Source: Pseudomonadota bacterium (lineage in GTDB: Bacteria > Pseudomonadota > Alphaproteobacteria > Rhizobiales > Devosiaceae). Taken from it: a stretch of DNA of 37,257 nucleotides. A program made the translations under genes and the position numbers. The stretch lies in contig JAEWLC010000075.1 of assembly GCA_023393475.1 (NCBI GenBank), forward strand, positions 1 to 37,257, given 5' to 3'. The notes under the pieces were generated by a model. That model was not told the DNA's origin, made no database searches, and was given only the letters and a program-made list of their open reading frames with translations. The number at the start of each line of letters is the position of its first letter. Position 1 is the stretch's first letter. Below are positions 15,273-23,313 of the stretch, piece after piece.

Positions 15273-15297
15273 AACGCGGCGTAGGGCACGCAGTTCC
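15273..15297 (-). promoter_or_regulatory. EcfG-type sigma promoter of csbD-like gene
   Basis: On the minus strand GGAAC (15297-15293), a 16-base spacer, and CGTT (15276-15273) match the consensus exactly. The -10 element is 64 bases before the CsbD start at 15208. The motif is in the divergent intergenic region before the ABC-transporter gene. Confidence 0.87.
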
Positions 15298-15341
15298 GCA
15301 ATTTCCTTGCCACGGACGCGGGCTTTGGCTTTCTTGCGCCG

Positions 15342-16124
15342 ATGAATGCCATTCCCGCCAAGCCCGTGGTCGAGCTTATCGACCTGCACAAGTCCTACGG
15401 TCCGCTCGAAGTGCTCAAAGGCATCGACATGACCGCCCACGAGGGCGAGGTCGTTGCCCTGATCGGCTCGTCCGGTTCCGGCAAGTCGACCCTTCTCCGC
15501 TGCATCAACATGCTGGAAGTCCCCGAGCGCGGCGACGTGCGGATTGCCGGCGAACAGATCGAGCTCACGCCGGCCGGCCCTCACCGTCGCCCCGGCAGCG
15601 AGCGGCAGATCCGACGCATCCGCTCCGAGCTCGGCATGGTGTTCCAGTCCTTCAACCTGTGGAGCCACATGACGGTTCTCGACAACGTCATGGAAGCGCC
15701 GCTGCGCGTCCAGAAGCGCGAGAAGGCCGAGGTGCACGCCGAAGCGCTGGAGATGCTGGCCAAGGTCGGCATTCGCGACAAGGCGCAGAGCTATCCAAGC
15801 CAGCTCTCGGGCGGACAGCAGCAGCGCGCCGCCATCGCCCGGGCCTTGTGCGTCAACCCGAAGGTCATGCTGTTCGACGAGCCGACTTCCGCGCTCGACC
15901 CCGAACTCGAAGTCGAGGTGCTGCGGGTGATCAAGCTCCTAGCCGACGAGGGCCGGACCATGATCCTCGTTACCCATGACATGCAGTTCGCCAAGACGAT
16001 CGCCAGCAAGGTGATCTTCCTGCACCAGGGCCTGATCGAGGAACAGGGCACCGTTGCCGAGGTGTTCGGCAACACGCGGTCGCCGCGCCTCAAGCAGTTC
16101 CTGAGCGCTGCGGGGCACGGCTGA
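15342..16124 (+). CDS. Amino-acid ABC transporter ATPase (HisP/GlnQ type)
   Basis: A 260-residue ATP-binding subunit of a polar amino-acid importer. Walker A GSSGSGKST is at 42-50, the Q-loop Gln at 102, the signature LSGGQQQR at 155-162, Walker B VMLFDE at 175-180, and the switch His at 212 (VTHDM). The N-terminal YGPLEVLKGI and the insert after Walker A with HRRPGSERQIRRIRSELGMVFQ are typical of HisP-like proteins. It powers uptake together with the binding protein and permeases that follow. A 187-bp gap separates it from the binding-protein gene. Substrate cannot be read from this subunit; basic or opine-type amino acids are the family norm. Confidence 0.95.
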   Translation: MNAIPAKPVVELIDLHKSYGPLEVLKGIDMTAHEGEVVALIGSSGSGKSTLLRCINMLEVPERGDVRIAGEQIELTPAGPHRRPGSERQIRRIRSELGMVFQSFNLWSHMTVLDNVMEAPLRVQKREKAEVHAEALEMLAKVGIRDKAQSYPSQLSGGQQQRAAIARALCVNPKVMLFDEPTSALDPELEVEVLRVIKLLADEGRTMILVTHDMQFAKTIASKVIFLHQGLIEEQGTVAEVFGNTRSPRLKQFLSAAGHG

Positions 16125-16205
16125 CAGGGAACAGCGTTCTGGCTATCACCCGTGCAGCTGTGAATTCTGACCAAGGATTGACCAGACGGTAAAAAACGAT
16201 AGCGT

Positions 16206-16226
16206 TGCCGCCAATGCTCGGCGGCA
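16206..16226 (+). other. Stem-loop between ATPase and binding-protein genes
   Basis: A perfect 7-bp stem (16206-16212 with 16220-16226) and a seven-base loop are followed by only GTTT. It could be a weak terminator or attenuator that separates the ATPase gene from the binding-protein gene, which would then use its own promoter. A TTGACC box at about 16176 is a possible -35 element, but I see no good -10. Confidence 0.3.
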
Positions 16227-16311
16227 GTTTCGACGAGCGTGACGAACGGCCGGCACGCCACCCCGGCCAACAACAATACGGTCCGAAAGGCCGATACAGG
16301 AGAGACCCCCA

Positions 16312-17064
16312 ATGTCCAGAATTGTACTGGTAGCTGCCGCACTTGCGATGTTCGCATCGGCCGCGACCGCTGCCCCGGTTCGCATCGCTACCGAAGGCGC
16401 CTATGAACCCTGGAACTACGTCGACGCCAACGGCAATCTCGCCGGCCTCGACATCGACGTGCTGAACGAGCTGTGCAAGCGCGCTGAGCTCGAATGCACC
16501 TGGGTGCAGACGGCCTGGGATACGATCATCCCCAACCTCAATGCCGGCAACTACGACGTAATCGCCGCCGGCATGTCGATCACCGACGAGCGTAAGGAGG
16601 CGATCAGCTTCACCTCCGACTACTCGCCGCCAGACCCGTCGGGCTACATGATGCTCGAGTCGAGCGCGGTCGATCCCAACGCCCTCTCCGGCGTCAAGAT
16701 TGGTACGCAGACCGGCACCATCCAGGCTGACTACGCCACAGCCAACCTCGCCACCGGCAATACGCTTGTGACCTTTGCCACCGCCGCGGACGGGCTCGCC
16801 GACCTGATGGCCGGCAATGTCGACGTCATCCTCGCCGACAGCTCCTACATCGATGAAGCGGTTGCCAACTCCGGCGGTGCGCTCAAGACCAGCGACGTTA
16901 CCGTCGCAATCGGTGGCGGCGTCGGTGCCGGGCTTCGCAAGGCCGATACCGAACTGCTCGGCAAGCTAGACGCAGCCCTCGCCGCGGCCAAGGCCGACGG
17001 CACGATCGACGCGCTGATCACCAAGCACTTCCCGCAGCGCAAGGGCCCGTTCTATACGAACTGA
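16312..17064 (+). CDS. Amino-acid ABC transporter substrate-binding protein
   Basis: A 250-residue periplasmic binding protein of the HisJ/ArgT type. Residues 1-21 are a signal peptide (hydrophobic VLVAAALAMFASA, cleavage after ATAA). The mature part has the family opening VRIATEGAYEPWNYVDANGNLAGLDIDV, the aromatic and Asp substrate contacts, and VIAAGMSITDERKEAISFT. It captures a polar amino acid in the periplasm and delivers it to the two permeases. A strong GGAGA site precedes the ATG. It is separated from the first permease by 55 bp holding a stable hairpin, a usual way to give more binding protein than permease. Confidence 0.95.
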   Translation: MSRIVLVAAALAMFASAATAAPVRIATEGAYEPWNYVDANGNLAGLDIDVLNELCKRAELECTWVQTAWDTIIPNLNAGNYDVIAAGMSITDERKEAISFTSDYSPPDPSGYMMLESSAVDPNALSGVKIGTQTGTIQADYATANLATGNTLVTFATAADGLADLMAGNVDVILADSSYIDEAVANSGGALKTSDVTVAIGGGVGAGLRKADTELLGKLDAALAAAKADGTIDALITKHFPQRKGPFYTN

Positions 17065-17072
17065 TCCGGTTA

Positions 17073-17099
17073 GGTGGCGGGCCGCTTGAGCCCGCCACC
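17073..17099 (+). other. Intra-operon stem-loop after the binding-protein gene
   Basis: A perfect 10-bp GC-rich stem (17073-17082 with 17090-17099) with a seven-base loop and no T tract. Such hairpins between binding protein and permease usually protect the upstream message from 3' decay or cause partial termination. Confidence 0.75.
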
Positions 17100-17119
17100 C
17101 ACTACTGCGCGGGAACGCG

Positions 17120-17926
17120 ATGACTGAGACTTTCGAGTTCTGGGCCTCCTACCTGACGAACGGCAGGCACCTGAACTGGTACGCCAGTGTGCAGTACACG
17201 ATATTCGCTGCCCTGCTGGGTGGCGCGTTCGCGCTGTTGTTCGGCGTCTGCGGTGCGGCGATGCGCAATGCCAGATTGCCTCCGTTGCGCTTTGTCGGCT
17301 CCGTCTACATCAACATGGTGCGCGGCGTTCCCGACGTGCTGTTCTTCATCTTCTTTCCCCTGGCATTCGAGCAGCTGGTCGAGACGTTCCTCGCTCAGGG
17401 CGTTTGCCCGCCAGGCAGCGGTACTCCCGGAATCTGGCCGCCCTGCCCCGAGGCCAACTGGTACCTGGGCACCAACGAGTATCTGCTGCTGGCGGCGGTC
17501 TCGCTGGGCATCGTCTACGGCGCGTTCACCGCCAACGTGATCTCCGGAGCGCTCAACAGTGTTCCGCGCGGCCAATTGGAGGCCGCACGTGCCTTCGGCA
17601 TGAGCCGTTGGCAGGTGTTGTGGCGCGTTCACACTCGCCAGATGTGGGTCTATGCCCTTCCCGGACTGTCGAACTGCTGGCTGTTGCTGATCAAGGCGAC
17701 CTCGCTACTTTCACTCCTGCAGATTTCCGACATCGTGCGTGGTGCGAGCCTGCTCGGCGCTCCTAACTTCAGCCGCAGCGCCGGCGTTATCCACGGCGAC
17801 TGGCGCTGGGGCTACTACCTCGCACTGCTGATCTTTTACATCCTCGCCACGTACCTGTCCGAGAAGGCCTTCGCCGCCATCACCCGCTGGGCATCGCGCG
17901 GCATGCCGATCGCGGGGCGCACATGA
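17120..17926 (+). CDS. Amino-acid ABC transporter permease (HisQ type)
   Basis: A 268-residue inner-membrane permease with about five membrane helices. The segment GVPDVLFFIFFPLAFEQL is the typical RG(V/T)P motif region, and the cytoplasmic EAA loop is at about 155-175 (EAARAFGMSRWQVLWRV), which contacts the ATPase. A periplasmic insert of about 25 residues (GVCPPGSGTPGIWPPCPEANW) contains two cysteines and is longer than in HisQ of E. coli. It follows the binding protein and overlaps the next permease by four bases (ATGA at 17923-17926), so both are co-translated. Confidence 0.93.
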   Translation: MTETFEFWASYLTNGRHLNWYASVQYTIFAALLGGAFALLFGVCGAAMRNARLPPLRFVGSVYINMVRGVPDVLFFIFFPLAFEQLVETFLAQGVCPPGSGTPGIWPPCPEANWYLGTNEYLLLAAVSLGIVYGAFTANVISGALNSVPRGQLEAARAFGMSRWQVLWRVHTRQMWVYALPGLSNCWLLLIKATSLLSLLQISDIVRGASLLGAPNFSRSAGVIHGDWRWGYYLALLIFYILATYLSEKAFAAITRWASRGMPIAGRT

Positions 17927-18666
17927 ACGGTGTGTTCGACGCCATCATGGGGGACGTGGCGATCCTTGGCCGAGCGACGCTGTTCAACCTCTATTTCGCC
18001 TTTGCCTCGATCCCCGTTGGGTTCGTTCTGGCGATTCTCGTGACGCTGGGCAGGAACTCGCACAATAAGCTGCTGGCCAGCCTGTGCCGCGGCTATATCT
18101 ACGCCTTCCGCGGCTCGCCCTTCTTTATCCAGCTGTTCATGATCTACTCGCTGGCGCTGGCGCTGAACCTCAGCGTCTGGAAGCCGCTGGGCATCGACTG
18201 GTTCGTGCTGAACCCGCTGTTCCTCGGGCCGTTGATCCTTGCCCTCAACACCACCGCCTACACTGCCGAAATCCTCTACGGCGCGCTGCTGGCGGTACCC
18301 AAGGGTGAGCTCGAGGCCGCCCGTGCCTTTGGCATGAGCCCGCGCGAGCAGTTTCGGCGCATCACCTGGCCCCACCTGATCCGGCTGGCCTGGCCGGCCT
18401 ATACCAACGAGGTCGTGTTCCTGTTCCACGCCACGGCACTCATCTACTTCACCCTGCCGGTCATTGATGGCCAGCGCGACCTGATGAGTGAAGCCAACGA
18501 CCTCTTCCAGCGCGACTACAATGCGGTGCTCCATTTTTCGGTGGCGGCGGCTTATTTCCTCGCGGTGTCGCTCGCGGTTTTCTTCGTCTTCGGGCTTGTC
18601 TACCGCCACCTGATCCGGCACATGCCGGGAGCGAAGCCGCTGAAATTCGGCTTCACCCGCAGTTGA
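17923..18666 (+). CDS. Amino-acid ABC transporter permease (HisM type)
   Basis: A 247-residue second permease with about five membrane helices. It has the RGSPFFIQLFMIY motif (the family RGTP region) and the EAA loop EAARAFGMSPREQFRRITWP. It pairs with the upstream permease to form the channel. The start overlaps the stop of the upstream gene by four bases. The gene is followed 17 bp later by the hydrolase gene, which starts with TTG. Confidence 0.93.
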   Translation: MNGVFDAIMGDVAILGRATLFNLYFAFASIPVGFVLAILVTLGRNSHNKLLASLCRGYIYAFRGSPFFIQLFMIYSLALALNLSVWKPLGIDWFVLNPLFLGPLILALNTTAYTAEILYGALLAVPKGELEAARAFGMSPREQFRRITWPHLIRLAWPAYTNEVVFLFHATALIYFTLPVIDGQRDLMSEANDLFQRDYNAVLHFSVAAAYFLAVSLAVFFVFGLVYRHLIRHMPGAKPLKFGFTRS

Positions 18667-18683
18667 TCGACCGAGGTTGAAGA

Positions 18684-19826
18684 TTGAGTTTTGAACGTAA
18701 GGTCGTTCCTCTCAGGGGCGATACGCCCGGCGCGGTGACCGAGTTTACCTACTACGTGATCGGCCCGAAGGACGCGCCCGAGAAGGTGCATCTGCAGGCG
18801 GCGCTGCATGCCGACGAACACCCCGGCACGATGCTGCTGCATCACCTGCTGCCGATGCTGCGACAGGCCGACGACCAGGGCCTGCTGCGTGCCCGCTTCA
18901 CCGTCATGCCGATCGTCAACCCGCTCGGCATGGCCAGCTTCGCGCTGCGCCGGCATATCGGCCGCTACGACGCCAATACGGGCATCAACTTCAACCGCCG
19001 CTGGCCGGACCTGTTCCAGGCTGTGCGCCAGCAGATCAACGGTCGGCTGAGCGACGACGAGCGGTTCAACGTGAACCTGATCCGGAAGGCCGTTTCCACC
19101 TGGATCGACAACCAGCAGCCGCGCACCGCCAACGAGCAACTGCGCCTGCTGGTGCTCAAGGAGGCCCATGACGCCGAGTTCGTGCTCGATCTGCACTGCG
19201 ACGACGACTCGCTGATCCACATCTTCACCTCGCCAGAGCTGATGCCCGAGCTGCAGGACCTCGCCGACTGGATGGGCGCCGCAGCGACGCTGACCGCGGC
19301 CGATTCCGGTGGCGGATCGTTCGACGAGGTGCTGCCGCAGCTCTATCGCAAGGTGGCGCAGGCGAACCCCGGCAAGCCTGTGCCGATGGCCAGCGCCACG
19401 GCGACGCTCGAGTATCGCGGCCAGGCCGATGTCTTCGACGAACTGGGGGCCGACGACGCCCGCCGGCTCTGGGGCTTCCTCTGCGAGCGCAACCTGATCG
19501 ACGCCGATCCCGGCGAGCGCCCTGCCCCGGTGCCGCAGGCGACCCCATTCGAGGCCACAGAGATCGTGCGCGCCGACCGACCGGGGCTGGTCGCCTACCG
19601 AGTCACCCTTGGCGAGCGGATTACCAAGGGCCAGCCGATTGCCGATCTCATCGCGCTCGACGGGCCGGAGGCCTTCATGGCGCGGACGCCGGTATTCGCC
19701 GGCACCGATGGCTTTGTGCTGGCCCGCGCCATGGCCAAGTACGCCCCGCGCGGCGCCGGGATCATGAAGATCGTCGGCACCACGCCACTGGCGGGCCGCA
19801 AGGGCGCATACCTGCTGGAGGATTGA
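18684..19826 (+). CDS. AstE/aspartoacylase-family zinc amidohydrolase
   Basis: A 380-residue M14-like zinc enzyme of the succinylglutamate desuccinylase / aspartoacylase family. The zinc ligands are probably in HADEHPGT (His and Glu) and LDLHCDDD (His), with the substrate-arginine region NPLGMASFALRR and NFNRRWPD. Members remove an acyl group from the nitrogen of an amino acid or related compound. It starts with TTG at 18684 behind a GAGG site and follows the amino-acid permeases by 17 bp, so it probably acts on the imported compound, releasing an amino acid from an N-acyl form. DoeB/EutE of ectoine breakdown is in the same family, but no other ectoine genes are here. Confidence 0.85.
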   Translation: MSFERKVVPLRGDTPGAVTEFTYYVIGPKDAPEKVHLQAALHADEHPGTMLLHHLLPMLRQADDQGLLRARFTVMPIVNPLGMASFALRRHIGRYDANTGINFNRRWPDLFQAVRQQINGRLSDDERFNVNLIRKAVSTWIDNQQPRTANEQLRLLVLKEAHDAEFVLDLHCDDDSLIHIFTSPELMPELQDLADWMGAAATLTAADSGGGSFDEVLPQLYRKVAQANPGKPVPMASATATLEYRGQADVFDELGADDARRLWGFLCERNLIDADPGERPAPVPQATPFEATEIVRADRPGLVAYRVTLGERITKGQPIADLIALDGPEAFMARTPVFAGTDGFVLARAMAKYAPRGAGIMKIVGTTPLAGRKGAYLLED

Positions 19827-19847
19827 GGGCCCTTACGCCCTCAATCC
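19820..19847. terminator. Bidirectional hairpin across two convergent gene ends
   Basis: A perfect 11-bp stem (19820-19830 with 19837-19847) with a six-base loop. It covers the last codons and stops of both the AstE-like gene (stop 19824-19826) and uxuA (stop 19833-19835). It probably blocks read-through in both directions although there is no clear T tract. Confidence 0.6.
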
Positions 19848-21050
19848 GAACTCGCTGTGGCTCAGCGCCGTCATCACGCCGCGCAGTTCGGCCAGCCCTT
19901 TGAGCCGGCCGATGGTCGGATAGCCGGGCTGGGCGCGGCGGTTGAGATCGTCGACTATGTCCTGGCCATGGTCGGGGCGCATCGGAATCTGCGCGTCTTC
20001 GCGACTTTCCCGCTTGCGCCGGGCCTCCTCGCGCAGGATGGCGGCGATCAGCGGCACCATGTCGGTGCTGCCCGCGAGATGCTCGTCCTCGAAGAAGGAG
20101 CCTGCGATCGCATCGCTTTCGCGGCGGACATTGCGAAGGTGGATGAAGTGCACCTTCGGCCCGAACTCGTCGATGATGGCCGGCAGGTCGTTGTCCGGAC
20201 GGGCGCCGAGCGAGCCCGAGCAGAAGGTCATGCCGTTGGCGGGGCTGTCGACCGCATCGAGGATGTGCCGGTAGTCGGCTGCGGTCGACATGATGCGCGG
20301 CAGGCCGAGCAGCGGGAACGGCGGATCATCCGGATGGCAGCAGAGCCGCACTCCGACTTCCTCGGCCACCGGCACGACTTCCGAGAGGAAGTCGACGAAG
20401 TGCTGGCGCAGACGGTCGGGGGAGATGCCCTGGTATTCGGCGAGGTGCGCGCGGACATCCTCGAGCGTCATGCTCTCGGTCGAGCCGGGGAGGCCCATGG
20501 TGACGTTGCGCGAGAGCTGCTGCTGGGCCGCTTCATCCATTCCGGTGAAGCGGCGTGCGGCCTCGGCCACCACCTCCGGGGCAAAGCTCTCGGCCGCCCC
20601 CGGGCGCTTCAGGATGTGGATTTCGAACACCGCGAAGTCGTTGATGTCGAAGCGCATGCAGGTCCCGCCATGGGCAACCTTGTGACGCAGATCGGTGCGG
20701 GTCCAGTCGAGCACCGGCATGAAATTGTAGCAGACGACACGCAACCCGGCCGCCGCGACATGGCGGAGGCTCTGCTTGTAGTTGTCGATATGCTGGCGCC
20801 AATCGCCCTTCTGCTTCTTGATGTCTTCGGAAACCGGCAGGCTTTCGATGACTTCCCACGCGATTCCAGAGGAAGAACCATCCTTCCGCGTCCGAACCTG
20901 CTGCTGGCGCTTGCCGATCTCCTCGGCGCTCCATACAACCCCGTTGGGCACGTGATGCAGCGCCGTGACTAAGCCTTCGGCGCCTGCCTGTACGATGTCG
21001 TCGATGCTCGCAAGATCAGCTGGTCCGAACCAGCGCCAAGTCTGCCTCAT
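19833..21050 (-). CDS. uxuA: Mannonate dehydratase
   Basis: A 405-residue TIM-barrel dehydratase, close to the 394 residues of E. coli UxuA. Recognisable segments are MRQTWRWFGPADLASIDDIVQAGAEGLVTALHHVPNG (in pieces), VCYNFMPVLDWTRTDL, CCHPDDPPFPLLGLPRI and HLRNVRRE. It converts D-mannonate to 2-keto-3-deoxygluconate in glucuronate breakdown and needs a divalent metal, bound by the His/Cys residues in these segments. It is divergent from a GntR/FCD regulator, with 69 bp between. UxuB (mannonate oxidoreductase), UxaC and Kdg kinase are not in the window. Confidence 0.96.
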   Translation of the reverse strand: MRQTWRWFGPADLASIDDIVQAGAEGLVTALHHVPNGVVWSAEEIGKRQQQVRTRKDGSSSGIAWEVIESLPVSEDIKKQKGDWRQHIDNYKQSLRHVAAAGLRVVCYNFMPVLDWTRTDLRHKVAHGGTCMRFDINDFAVFEIHILKRPGAAESFAPEVVAEAARRFTGMDEAAQQQLSRNVTMGLPGSTESMTLEDVRAHLAEYQGISPDRLRQHFVDFLSEVVPVAEEVGVRLCCHPDDPPFPLLGLPRIMSTAADYRHILDAVDSPANGMTFCSGSLGARPDNDLPAIIDEFGPKVHFIHLRNVRRESDAIAGSFFEDEHLAGSTDMVPLIAAILREEARRKRESREDAQIPMRPDHGQDIVDDLNRRAQPGYPTIGRLKGLAELRGVMTALSHSEFGLRA

Positions 21051-21090
21051 GTGGCTCCCTCCCCGGGCTCTTCAAATGGCCAACTTCGGT

Positions 21091-21104
21091 GCTAGTATGG
21101 TAGC
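21091..21104. promoter_or_regulatory. GntR operator candidate (GCTA-N6-TAGC)
   Basis: An inverted repeat in the 69-bp divergent region between uxuA and the GntR/FCD gene. The centre TAGTATGGTA is roughly the TnGTnnnACnA type seen for FCD-class regulators. It lies 15 bases before the regulator ATG, overlapping the zone where its message begins. Confidence 0.45.
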
Positions 21105-21119
21105 GTTGGGGGAGTCAAC

Positions 21120-21827
21120 ATGACCATTGAACTGGAGCTGGCAAACCAGCCCGTCATCGCCGGAACGCGCCAGACCTCGATCAGCCTGCGGGTGTACGAG
21201 ACTGTCCGCAATGCCATCGTGCAACTGCAGTTGCGCCCGGGACACCTACTGTCCGAGGCCGAACTGGCGCGGCAGATGGGCGTTTCGCGCCAGCCGGTGC
21301 GCGAAGCCTTCATCAAGCTCGCCGAAGCGGGCCTCGTCGAGGTGCGGCCGCAGCGCGGCACCTTCGTCAAGCTGATCTCGATCCGCGAGGTCCAGAACTC
21401 CCGGTTCATCCGCGAATCGATCGAGCTGGCGGTGGTCCGCAAGGCCGCCGAGCTGATCGACAGCGCCGGCATTGCCGACCTCCGCGAACTGGTGGCCGCG
21501 CAGCAGGTAGCGCTCGCCGGCACGCTGGGCGACTTCATGCGGCTCGACGACGACTTCCACTGTGCCATCGCCGCGCATGGCGGCGTCGAGCATGCCTGGC
21601 GCCACATCGTCAGCCTCAAGGCACAGCTCGACCGCGTGCGCTTCCTCGGCTTCCCGGCGGCGACGCCGCGTCCGCAGGTCGTGGCCCAACATACAGAAGT
21701 GGTGGATGCCCTCGAGCGCAACGATCCCGACGCAGCCGTGAAGATGATGCACAAGCATCTCAACGAGTTGGCGCCCTCGCTGCCCAAGCTGGCCGAGGAG
21801 CACGCCGAACTCTTCGCCGACGAGTAG
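21120..21827 (+). CDS. GntR-family regulator (FadR/FCD subfamily)
   Basis: A 235-residue regulator. Residues about 20-80 are the GntR winged helix (SEAELARQMGVSRQPVREAFIKLAEAGLVEVRPQRGTFV), and about 95-215 are the all-helical FCD effector domain with likely metal-binding residues (DDDFHCAI, QHTEVVDAL, MHKHL). A strong GGGGGAG site six bases upstream supports the ATG at 21120. It is divergent from uxuA, so the simplest reading is an UxuR-like repressor of mannonate use, probably responding to a hexuronate-related acid. The effector is inference from position, not sequence. Confidence 0.92.
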   Translation: MTIELELANQPVIAGTRQTSISLRVYETVRNAIVQLQLRPGHLLSEAELARQMGVSRQPVREAFIKLAEAGLVEVRPQRGTFVKLISIREVQNSRFIRESIELAVVRKAAELIDSAGIADLRELVAAQQVALAGTLGDFMRLDDDFHCAIAAHGGVEHAWRHIVSLKAQLDRVRFLGFPAATPRPQVVAQHTEVVDALERNDPDAAVKMMHKHLNELAPSLPKLAEEHAELFADE

Positions 21828-21844
21828 CCCAGGCAGCTAGGCGG

Positions 21845-22123
21845 ATGGCGATTGTCTTTAGGGGAAAGTCCGAATGTTCACTGTGCGGCGCAGTCATGGC
21901 CGTATCGGACGACATCGTGATGTTCCCGCACTTCATTTCGGACAAGGCCCATCCGCTGTGGCGGTTCTCTGACTCGGCCATGCATCGCCGTTGCTTCGCC
22001 GACTGGTCTGAAGCAGAGCGTTTTCGTCGCCTCCACAACGAGACATGGGCTACCACAATGCCGAACCATCCTCGCGAGATGCAGTCGGATGGCACCATCG
22101 TGGAACTTGGCAAGCCAACCTAG
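21845..22123 (+). CDS. Small putative zinc-binding protein, 92 aa
   Basis: I do not recognise a named family. Residues near the N-terminus hold CSLCG and, further on, MHRRC, giving a C-x2-C ... H-x3-C arrangement that would suit a zinc finger. No membrane segment or signal is present. The ATG at 21845 is 17 bp after the GntR stop, on the same strand, so the two may be co-transcribed. A role in uronate use is not supported by sequence. Confidence 0.6.
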   Translation: MAIVFRGKSECSLCGAVMAVSDDIVMFPHFISDKAHPLWRFSDSAMHRRCFADWSEAERFRRLHNETWATTMPNHPREMQSDGTIVELGKPT

Positions 22124-22181
22124 TTCCTTCCGCGACGCTAAGAGCGGTGCTTCAGCCACCGCTCGCTAGTTGGTCTATGGC

Positions 22182-23309
22182 CTAATCCATGGCCGCTTCG
22201 AGCAGTCCGCGATAGTCCTCGGCGCTCGCAACGCGCGGGTTGGTGGCGTGGCTGTGGTCGGCAAGTGCCCGCTCGATCACCCAGTCGAAGTGATCTTCGC
22301 GCACCCCGAGGCCCCTTAGTCCCTCGGGAATCCCCAGGCGCCGGTTGAGCGCATCCAGCTCGAACGCTAAGTCGGCGGCCGGTGAGAACCCCATCGCCGC
22401 CTTGAGCCGGCCGAGCTTCTCGCCGATCTCGGGCTGGTTGAAGCGCAGCACCGGCGGCATCAGGATGGCGTTGAGCGTGCCGTGGTGCAAGGAGACGTCC
22501 TTGAGGCCACCGAGCGCGTGGCTGAGGGCATGAACGGCGCCGAGCCCCTTCTGGAAGGCAAGGCCGCCCATCAGGGCGCCCATCATCATTTCCGAGCGCG
22601 CCGCCTGGTCGCTGCCGCGCTTTGTTGCCGTCTCGATGTTGCGCCAGATGCGCCCTGCCCCATCGAGCGCGATGGCATCGGCGGGCGGATTGATGCGCGG
22701 CGAACAGAAGGTCTCGATGCAGTGGCTGAGCGCGTCGAGGCCTGTCGCCGCGGTGAGGCCCGGCGGCAGGCCGGTCGTGAGTTCGGGATCGCAGATGGCG
22801 CGACGCGGGATCAGGTGCGGCGAGATGAAACCGAGCTTGCGGCCGTCCTCGAGCGTCAGGAGCGCGGCGCGGCCAACCTCGGCACCGGTACCGGCAGTCG
22901 TCGGCACCGCGATGACCGGCGCCACGCTCGCGCTGATGCGGTTCAACCCGCCATAGATCATGGCGTACTGCTCGAGCGGGCCCGGATGGGTCGCGAGCAG
23001 CGCAACGCCCTTGGCGAGGTCGATGGGCGACCCGCCGCCGAGCGCAATGATGCCGTCACAGCCCTCGGAGCGGTAAAGCTCGAGCGCCGCGAGCACAGCT
23101 CCTTCGGTCGGATTCGGCGGAGTATCGAGAAACAGCGGCAACTCGGGCGGCAGATGGGCCAGCGCCCTCGCGAGCAGCCCCGCTGCCTGGACACCCTTGT
23201 CCGCCACCAGAAGTGGGCGTGCTATGCCCAGTTCGGTCAGTGTCTCGGCAAGCGTGGCAATTGCGCCTGCGCCAAATTCGATGCCCGTGAGATAGTTGAT
23301 GCGCGCCAT
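22182..23309 (-). CDS. Iron-containing alcohol dehydrogenase
   Basis: A 375-residue group III dehydrogenase. The nucleotide-binding loop GGGSPID is at 91-97, the TTAGTGAE motif at 137-144, and the iron site is formed by residues around Asp192 and His196 (LDALSHCIE), His260 (AVHALSHALGG) and the LHHG histidines near 275. It oxidises an alcohol or reduces an aldehyde with NAD(P). Substrate is not decidable. It is the last gene of a minus-strand operon, four bases after the DUF4326 gene; the ATG at 23309 has an AGG before it. The partners (DUF4326 and a TRIC channel) do not point to a pathway. Confidence 0.92.
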   Translation of the reverse strand: MARINYLTGIEFGAGAIATLAETLTELGIARPLLVADKGVQAAGLLARALAHLPPELPLFLDTPPNPTEGAVLAALELYRSEGCDGIIALGGGSPIDLAKGVALLATHPGPLEQYAMIYGGLNRISASVAPVIAVPTTAGTGAEVGRAALLTLEDGRKLGFISPHLIPRRAICDPELTTGLPPGLTAATGLDALSHCIETFCSPRINPPADAIALDGAGRIWRNIETATKRGSDQAARSEMMMGALMGGLAFQKGLGAVHALSHALGGLKDVSLHHGTLNAILMPPVLRFNQPEIGEKLGRLKAAMGFSPAADLAFELDALNRRLGIPEGLRGLGVREDHFDWVIERALADHSHATNPRVASAEDYRGLLEAAMD

Positions 23310-23313
23310 TATC

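Noticed and set aside
15342..19826. Ectoine uptake and breakdown (ehu/eut) locus
   Set aside because: Importer and AstE/DoeB-type hydrolase fit, but EutD/DoeA, the eut dehydrogenases and aminotransferase are all absent.
19857..20972. A 371-codon open frame on the plus strand
   Set aside because: It is antisense to uxuA and shows no domain.
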